Assembly (NCBI GenBank): GCA_004296815.1
Contig: SCVT01000216.1
Coordinates: 1 to 13,091, forward strand
Direction: 5' to 3'
Origin: Reyranella sp.
Lineage (GTDB): Bacteria > Pseudomonadota > Alphaproteobacteria > Reyranellales > Reyranellaceae
DNA: 13,091 nt
In this document: piece by piece, positions 8,911 through 13,091 of the stretch
How the letters are laid out: every line of letters starts with the position of its first letter
How positions within the stretch are numbered: position 1 is the stretch's first letter
Translations under genes and position numbers: made by a program
The notes under the pieces: generated by a model
What the model was told of the DNA's origin: nothing
What the model saw: only the letters and a program-made list of their open reading frames with translations
Database searches by the model: none

Positions 8911-9070
8911 GGTGTTTTCTATCCCCGTCCGCGCCGCGGAAGCGCCCTCCGTGCGGCACGCTGTCACAGAATGCCGCCCAACGGGCCTGCGACCAACAGA
9001 GCCTTGAAACAAAAGGGGCTTTCCCGGCTATATACCCGCCATCTCCTCGGGGGGACGGAAGAGAGTAATC
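8911..9070. other. Divergent intergenic region trmL / petA
   Basis: The 160 bp between the divergent starts of trmL and petA must hold control signals for both units. On the plus strand I see a sigma70-like promoter near 9004-9034. For trmL, GGGGA about 11 nt before the ATG may serve as ribosome binding site; I find no defensible -35/-10 pair on that strand. Confidence 0.6.
9004..9034 (+). promoter_or_regulatory. Predicted sigma70-type promoter of petABC
   Basis: TTGAAA at 9004-9009 followed by GCTATATA (9027-9034) gives a -35/-10 pair with 17 to 19 bp spacing depending on which hexamer is used; 17 bp pairs it with GCTATA. It is the only AT-rich patch between the two divergent genes. Transcription would begin near 9041, leaving a leader of about 30 nt that contains the GGAAGAGAG ribosome binding site of petA. 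Confidence 0.55.
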
Positions 9071-9637
9071 ATGGCTTCTTCAAGCATTCCAGCCGGCGGG
9101 CACAGCGACCCGACCCGGCGCGACTTTCTCATGGTCGCGACGGGCGCCCTTGCCGGCGTCGGTGCCGCGGCCGTCGCATGGCCGTTCATCAATAACCTCA
9201 ATCCCGCCGCGGACACGCTGGCGCTGTCCACCGTCGAGGTGAACGTGCAGCCGATCCAGGTCGGCCAGGCCGTCACCGTGAAGTGGCGCGGCAAGCCCGT
9301 CTTCATCCGGCATCGCACGCCGGAGGAGATCAAGGAGGCCGAGGCCGTGCCGATGTCGGCGCTGCCCGATCCGGAGAGCGACAACAAGCGTGTCACCGAC
9401 AGCGCCAAGAAGGTCCGCCCCGAGTGGCTGATCATGATCGGCGTCTGCACCCATCTCGGCTGCGTGCCGCTCGGCAACAAGCCCGGCGACCCCAAGGGCG
9501 AGTACGGCGGTTGGTTCTGCCCGTGCCACGGCTCGAGCTACGACACTTCGGGGCGCATCCGTAAGGGACCGGCGCCGAAGAACCTCGAGGTTCCCGAGTA
9601 CCTGTTCTCTACCGACAGCCTCGTTCGCATCGGCTGA
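9071..9637 (+). CDS. petA: Ubiquinol-cytochrome c reductase Rieske iron-sulfur subunit
   Basis: A 188-residue Rieske [2Fe-2S] protein of cytochrome bc1. It takes the first electron from ubiquinol at the Qo site and passes it to cytochrome c1 on the periplasmic side. The N-terminus has a twin-arginine motif, TRRDFL at 15-20, followed by an uncleaved membrane anchor at about 21-42. Cluster ligands are in CTHLGC (C126, H128, C131) and CPCHGS (C150, C152, H153): C126, H128, C150 and H153 hold the cluster, while C131 and C152 form the usual disulfide. Length is standard for alphaproteobacteria. It is the first gene of petABC; a 29-nt gap holding a 14-bp palindrome precedes petB. Confidence 0.97.
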   Translation: MASSSIPAGGHSDPTRRDFLMVATGALAGVGAAAVAWPFINNLNPAADTLALSTVEVNVQPIQVGQAVTVKWRGKPVFIRHRTPEEIKEAEAVPMSALPDPESDNKRVTDSAKKVRPEWLIMIGVCTHLGCVPLGNKPGDPKGEYGGWFCPCHGSSYDTSGRIRKGPAPKNLEVPEYLFSTDSLVRIG

Positions 9638-9649
9638 TCGACGTCGATC
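9636..9649. repeat. 14-bp perfect palindrome between petA and petB
   Basis: GATCGACGTCGATC is its own reverse complement and begins inside the petA stop codon, ending 17 nt before the petB start. As RNA it could form only a 5-bp stem with a 4-nt loop, so it is at best a weak hairpin; no U-tract follows, so it is not a terminator. It may be chance in GC-rich DNA. Confidence 0.5.
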
Positions 9650-9666
9650 GCCTCAGGAGTTCCAGA

Positions 9667-10902
9667 ATGGCCTCGTCTCACGGCACGCCGCCGGTCTTCA
9701 ACAACAAGGTGATCGCCTGGATCGATCACCGCCTGCCGATCTTCTCGTATATCGAGAAGGAGTATCACACGTTCCCGACGCCCCGGAATTTCAACTACTT
9801 CTGGAATTTCGGCGCGATCGCCACGGTGATGCTGGTCCTCATGATCGCGACGGGTGTCGTGCTGGCGACCAACTACACGCCGCACGTGCTGATGGCCTTC
9901 GACTCCGTGGAGCGCATCGACCGCGACGTGCCGCAGGGCTGGCTGATCCGCGACCTGCACATGAACGGCGCGTCGTTCTTCTTCATCGCCGTCTACGTCC
10001 ACATCTTCCGCGGCATGTACTACGGCTCCTACAAGGCGCCGCGCGAGCTGCTGTGGATCCTGGGCGTGGTCATCTTCCTGCTGATGATGGCGACCGCGTT
10101 CATGGGCTACGTGCTGCCGTGGGGCCAGATGAGCTTCTGGGGCGCCACCGTCATCACCAACCTGTTCTCGGCGATCCCGGTGGTGGGCGAGTCGATCGTC
10201 ACCTGGCTGTGGGGCGGCTTCGCCGTCGACAACCCGACGCTCAACCGCTTCTTCGCGTTGCACTACCTGCTGCCGTTCATCATCGTCGCGGTCGTGGCGC
10301 TCCACGTCGTGGCGCTGCACGTCCACGGCTCGAACAACCCGACCGGCATCGACCCGAAGGGCCCGCAGGACACCGTGCCGTTCCATCCGTACTACACGAT
10401 GAAGGACGGCTTCGGCGTCGTGGTCTTCCTGATCGTGTTCGCGGGCTTCGCCTTCTTCGCGCCCGACTACATGGGCCATCCGGACAACTACATCCCGGCC
10501 GACCCGCTGGTGACGCCGGCGCACATCGTGCCCGAATGGTACTTCCTGCCGTTCTACGCGATCCTGCGCGCCATTCCCGACAAGCTCGGCGGCGTGCTGG
10601 CCATGTTCGGTGCCATCGCGGTGCTGTTCATCCTGCCCTGGCTCGACACCAGCCGCGTCCGCTCCTCGACGTTCCGGCCGATCTACAAGTGGTTCATGCT
10701 GGTGCTGGTGGTCGACGTGGTGGTGCTCGGCTTCTGCGGCGCCAACCCGCCGGAAGGCTTCTGGGTGCCGCTGTCCCAGGTGGCCACGCTCTACTACTTC
10801 TTCCACTTCCTCATCCTGCTGCCGGTCCTGGGCAAGATCGAACGGCCATTGCCATTGCCGCCCAGCATCGCCGACTCGGTGCTCAAGAAGAAGGCGGTGT
10901 AG
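9667..10902 (+). CDS. petB: Ubiquinol-cytochrome c reductase cytochrome b
   Basis: A 411-residue integral membrane subunit with eight predicted helices that carries both b haems and the Qo and Qi quinone sites. Haem ligands are histidine pairs 14 residues apart: H98/H112 in helix B and H199/H213 in helix D, one residue offset from the Rhodobacter capsulatus numbering I recall. The Qo site shows [19 protein letters not shown] at 153-171 and the PEWY motif at 289-292. It is a full-length cytochrome b, not split into b6 and subunit IV. AGGAG at 9655-9659 sits 7 nt before the ATG. petC follows 5 nt after the stop, so the bc1 genes are co-transcribed. Confidence 0.98.
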   Translation: MASSHGTPPVFNNKVIAWIDHRLPIFSYIEKEYHTFPTPRNFNYFWNFGAIATVMLVLMIATGVVLATNYTPHVLMAFDSVERIDRDVPQGWLIRDLHMNGASFFFIAVYVHIFRGMYYGSYKAPRELLWILGVVIFLLMMATAFMGYVLPWGQMSFWGATVITNLFSAIPVVGESIVTWLWGGFAVDNPTLNRFFALHYLLPFIIVAVVALHVVALHVHGSNNPTGIDPKGPQDTVPFHPYYTMKDGFGVVVFLIVFAGFAFFAPDYMGHPDNYIPADPLVTPAHIVPEWYFLPFYAILRAIPDKLGGVLAMFGAIAVLFILPWLDTSRVRSSTFRPIYKWFMLVLVVDVVVLGFCGANPPEGFWVPLSQVATLYYFFHFLILLPVLGKIERPLPLPPSIADSVLKKKAV

Positions 10903-10907
10903 GAGCC

Positions 10908-11690
10908 ATGCGTAAGCTGATCGCCACGAGCGCCGTCGCGCTCGCAGCCCTCGTCACCGGCGCCGTCGCCATCGCCGCCGGCACCACGCCCACGCCGCCG
11001 AAGAAGCAGTGGCACTTCCAGGGGCCGTTCGGCACCTACGATCGTGCCGCCGCCCAGCGCGGCTATCAGGTCTATCAGGAGGTCTGCGCGGCCTGCCATT
11101 CGCTGTCGCTGCTGGCCTATCGCAACCTGATGGAACTCGGCCTGACCGAGAACCAGGTGAAGGACCTGATCAAGGACATCCAGGTTCCCGACCTGAACGA
11201 CGACGGCGCGCCGATCGATCGCCCGGCGCGTCCCTCGGATCGCTTCAAGAAGCCCTTCCCGAACATGGCGGCTGCTGCGGCGGCCAACAACGGCAAGGCG
11301 CCGCCCGACCTCAGCGTCATCGCCAAGGCGCGCGAGAACGGCCCGGACTATCTCTATGCGCTGCTGACCGGCTACGTGCCGTTCGACAAGCTGACGCCGG
11401 ACCAGATCAAGGCGTTCGACGTGAAGAAGGACGACAACTTCAACACGTACTTCCCGGGCCACAAGATCGCCATGGCGCCGCCGCTGGCCGACGACAAGGT
11501 GACCTACGCCGACAACACCAAGGCCACGCTCGCGCAGCAGTCCTCGGATGTCGTCGAGTTCCTGGCCTGGGCGTCCGAGCCGCACATGGAAGACCGCAAG
11601 CGCACCGGCGTTCGCGTCGTCCTGTTCCTGCTCGCCCTGGCCGGCCTGATGTACGCCGTGAAGCGCATGGTGTGGTCGGACAAGCACTGA
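10908..11690 (+). CDS. petC: Ubiquinol-cytochrome c reductase cytochrome c1
   Basis: A 260-residue membrane-anchored c-type cytochrome that passes electrons from the Rieske centre to soluble cytochrome c. A Sec signal peptide spans about residues 1-24 (MRKLIATSAV..., likely cleaved after AIAA or AAG). Haem attachment is CAACH at 60-64, the axial methionine is probably M189 in KIAMAPP, APPDLS lies at 131-136, and a C-terminal anchor helix spans about 235-252 with a basic cytoplasmic end. An open frame extends upstream through petB but is a shadow; this ATG gives the signal peptide. The AGGAG at 10901-10905 overlaps the petB TAG and stands only 2 nt from the ATG, suggesting coupled translation. 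Confidence 0.98.
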   Translation: MRKLIATSAVALAALVTGAVAIAAGTTPTPPKKQWHFQGPFGTYDRAAAQRGYQVYQEVCAACHSLSLLAYRNLMELGLTENQVKDLIKDIQVPDLNDDGAPIDRPARPSDRFKKPFPNMAAAAAANNGKAPPDLSVIAKARENGPDYLYALLTGYVPFDKLTPDQIKAFDVKKDDNFNTYFPGHKIAMAPPLADDKVTYADNTKATLAQQSSDVVEFLAWASEPHMEDRKRTGVRVVLFLLALAGLMYAVKRMVWSDKH

Positions 11691-11723
11691 GCTTTCGACC
11701 GCCCCGCCTCTCCACCGACATAG

Positions 11724-11757
11724 GGCCCCATACTTCGCGTATGGGGCCTTTTCTTTT
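11724..11757 (+). terminator. Intrinsic terminator of petABC
   Basis: GGCCCCATAC (11724-11733) pairs perfectly with GTATGGGGCC (11739-11748) around a 5-nt loop, followed by TTTTCTTTT. The 10-bp GC-rich stem and T-tract begin 33 nt after the petC stop and form a strong Rho-independent terminator. It separates petABC from the following gene. Confidence 0.93.
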
Positions 11758-11865
11758 GAGCGCAGCGATGGGGAAAGCTCGCGAACCGATTGTTCCGCCG
11801 CCGACCCTTGACGCCACGGGCACCCCTCCCACGTCCCAGGGACGTCCACACCCCAGGAGGGCGTC
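11758..11865 (+). promoter_or_regulatory. Leader of the MCDYSL gene with dyad and Shine-Dalgarno
   Basis: This 108-bp stretch lies between the petC terminator and the next start, so it should hold that gene's promoter. TTGACG at 11808-11813 could be a -35 element, but I see no convincing -10 at the right distance. ACGTCCC (11831-11837) and GGGACGT (11839-11845) form a perfect 7-bp dyad around a single A, a possible operator. AGGAGG at 11855-11860, 5 nt before the ATG, is a consensus ribosome binding site. Confidence 0.5.
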
Positions 11866-12258
11866 ATGTGCGACTACTCACTCGAACTCTATCGCTCACG
11901 TCCTGCGGTCGAAGGGGAGCAGTACACCCTTCGGCGCTTCCCCAGCGGCACGATGGGCTTCACCGCCGCGCGCGACTGCGAGACGGCGGTGTGCCTGCCC
12001 GCCGACGCACATCTCAGGCTGGAGGGCATCGGCGAAGCCATTCGCCAGGCCTATGTCGTCAACTCGACCGAAGAGGTGGTCACGACCCGCATGGACGGCA
12101 CCGCCTTCTCCCACCGCGACGCCGTGCGGTTCGCGAACGGCCGGGAGGTGCTGCTTCAGGGCCTGAATGCCGGAACCGTGGCCACGCTTATCGAGGCGCT
12201 GCCCGAGGCCGAAGGCCTATCTGAGGTACGGGCTCAGCGCGAGCTGGTCGACGCCTGA
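11866..12258 (+). CDS. Uncharacterised protein beginning MCDYSL
   Basis: A 130-residue, probably cytosolic protein with no signal peptide or membrane helix. It begins MCDYSLELYRSRPA, then RRFPSGTMGF at 23-32 and TAVCLPADAHLRLEGI at 40-55. I recall similar short alphaproteobacterial proteins of unknown function that share the MCDYSL start and a GTxGF...AVCL pattern. Cysteine directly after the initiator methionine is reminiscent of enzymes that use an N-terminal cysteine nucleophile (class II amidotransferases, SRAP/YedK), but the rest does not resemble those families and this is speculation. It stands alone between the petC terminator and a convergent CoA-transferase gene, with a consensus AGGAGG ribosome binding site, so it is probably well translated. 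No function can be assigned. Confidence 0.85.
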   Translation: MCDYSLELYRSRPAVEGEQYTLRRFPSGTMGFTAARDCETAVCLPADAHLRLEGIGEAIRQAYVVNSTEEVVTTRMDGTAFSHRDAVRFANGREVLLQGLNAGTVATLIEALPEAEGLSEVRAQRELVDA

Positions 12259-12271
12259 CGCCAGAGGGCTG

Positions 12272-13091
12272 TCACTTCTTCTTGCCCTTCGAGATCACGC
12301 CCGATGTGGCGAGCTTGGCGTACTCGGCCTCGCCGAGTAGCGGCTTCAGCAGGGCCTCGTTGTGCTCGCCGACCTTGGGCGCGGCGCTCTTCAGCGCGCC
12401 CGGCGTGCCGGACATGCGCGGCACCACGGGATGCGTCGGGATCTCGCCCATGTCCTCGTCGTCGATCTCGATCAGCGATTCGCGCTCCAGCACATAGTCG
12501 TCCTGGACGATCTGCGAGATGTCGTAGACCGGCCCGATCGTGACGCCGGCCTCGTCGAAATAGCGCAGGTTCTCGTCGAGATCGCGCGCCGCGATGAAGC
12601 TGCCGATGATCGCGTCGAGCTCGAGGCCGTTCTTCACCCGCTCGATGTTGGTCGAGAAGCGCGGATCCTTCACCAGCTCCGGCCGTCCGATCTTGACCAG
12701 CACCCGCTCGGCCATGCCCTGGGTCGAGGCCGACAGGCAGACCCAGTGGCCGTCCTTGGTCTGGTAGACGTTGCGCGGGGCGGCGTTGGTCGAGCGGCTG
12801 CCGGTGCGGACCTTCACGTCGCCGGTCAGCTTGTAGTTCGCGGCCTGCGGGCCGAGCATGGAGTAGAGCGGGTCGAACAGCGGCAGGTCGAGCGTCTGGC
12901 CCTTGCCGCCGTTCATCTCGACCTCGCGCAGCGCCACCATCACCGCACCGTAGCCGTTCAGCGCCGCCATGCAGTCGGCGAGATACATCGGCGGCAACAC
13001 CGGTTCGCGGTCGGCAAAGCCGTTCATCGAGGCGAAGCCGCTATAGCCTTCGATCAGGGTGCCGAAGCCCGGCTTGTGGCGGTAGCGGCCG
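12272..13091 (-). CDS. CaiB/BaiF family III CoA-transferase, C-terminal part
   Basis: The gene enters from beyond 13091; the last 272 residues and the stop are present. An internal ATG at 13027 is not the start, because the frame continues upstream with family-typical sequence (KPGFGTLIEGYSGFAS before it). The likely catalytic aspartate, which forms the acyl-CoA-bound anhydride in this family, is in MYLADCMAALNG (codon 12976-12974). Later family features include GKGQTLDLPLFDPL, NVYQTKDGHWV and AGVTIGPVYDISQI. The enzyme moves CoA between carboxylic acids; the substrate cannot be told from this part. It ends in a Lys-rich tail (KGKKK) and converges on the MCDYSL gene with 13 nt between stops and no visible terminator. 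Confidence 0.92.
   Translation of the reverse strand, partial: GRYRHKPGFGTLIEGYSGFASMNGFADREPVLPPMYLADCMAALNGYGAVMVALREVEMNGGKGQTLDLPLFDPLYSMLGPQAANYKLTGDVKVRTGSRSTNAAPRNVYQTKDGHWVCLSASTQGMAERVLVKIGRPELVKDPRFSTNIERVKNGLELDAIIGSFIAARDLDENLRYFDEAGVTIGPVYDISQIVQDDYVLERESLIEIDDEDMGEIPTHPVVPRMSGTPGALKSAAPKVGEHNEALLKPLLGEAEYAKLATSGVISKGKKK

Noticed and set aside
8911..9012. 34-residue N-terminal extension of TrmL
   Set aside because: The extension has no SPOUT character and would run through the petA promoter region; [13 protein letters not shown] is the typical family start.
10053..10907. Upstream extension of the cytochrome c1 frame through petB
   Set aside because: It is a shadow of cytochrome b in another frame; the ATG at 10908 begins a clear signal peptide.
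11771..11796. Possible ECF-sigma type promoter (GGAAA...GTT) before the MCDYSL gene
   Set aside because: The -35 like element is off consensus and the spacing is too short; the nearby GAAC/GTTC repeat has only 4-bp arms.
9538..11867. Long minus-strand frames opposite petB and petC
   Set aside because: Their products are His/Arg/Asp/Val-rich without domains and lie exactly over conserved bc1 subunits.

Overview
The window is about 13.1 kb of GC-rich, densely packed chromosomal DNA from an alphaproteobacterium. This is indicated by a petABC (fbc) cytochrome bc1 operon of the short alphaproteobacterial type, oxygen-dependent HemF, an alphaproteobacterial-style TrmL, and a NUDIX / small membrane protein (DUF6111-like) / CCA-type nucleotidyltransferase cluster. 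Base composition and codon use look uniform by eye. I see no tRNA or rRNA gene, insertion sequence, phage gene or CRISPR array. A Rhodospirillales- or Reyranella-like host is my guess and is not proven by the sequence.

Region 1 (1-4994, minus strand) is a tight four-gene unit. In order of transcription it encodes a MoxR-type AAA+ ATPase, a DUF58 protein with an intact MIDAS (metal-binding) motif, a 928-residue membrane protein with a BatA-like N-terminus and a C-terminal DUF4159 domain, and the first 89 residues of another membrane protein with a MIDAS-like DxSxS motif that leaves the window. Gaps are 28 nt and 4 nt, followed by an ATGA overlap. MoxR/von Willebrand A systems of this kind are thought to act as chaperones or complex-assembly machines at the envelope. 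The client of this one is unknown.

Region 2 (5060-7541, plus strand) diverges from the moxR unit. It holds a CoA-pyrophosphatase-type NUDIX hydrolase, a 77-residue two-helix membrane protein, a class II tRNA CCA-adding / poly(A) polymerase family enzyme, and an unrecognised 133-residue four-helix membrane protein. The last three are joined by ATGA and GTGA stop-start overlaps.

Region 3 (7538-8910, minus strand) is trmL followed by hemF, again with an ATGA overlap. hemF converges on region 2, and the two stop codons share one CTAG palindrome. A 160-bp intergenic region separates trmL from the divergent petABC operon (9071-11690), which encodes the Rieske protein, cytochrome b and cytochrome c1. 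A sigma70-like promoter precedes petA and a strong intrinsic terminator follows petC. HemF supplies the haem pathway and the bc1 complex is a major haem consumer, so their proximity makes physiological sense.

Region 4 (11866-13091) holds a small plus-strand gene for an uncharacterised protein beginning MCDYSL, with a perfect Shine-Dalgarno and a dyad just upstream. Converging on it is the C-terminal part of a CaiB/BaiF (family III) CoA-transferase whose start lies outside the window.

Most of the window is ordinary core genome. The least understood elements are the MoxR/DUF58/DUF4159 unit, the two small membrane proteins flanking the CCA-type gene, and the MCDYSL protein.
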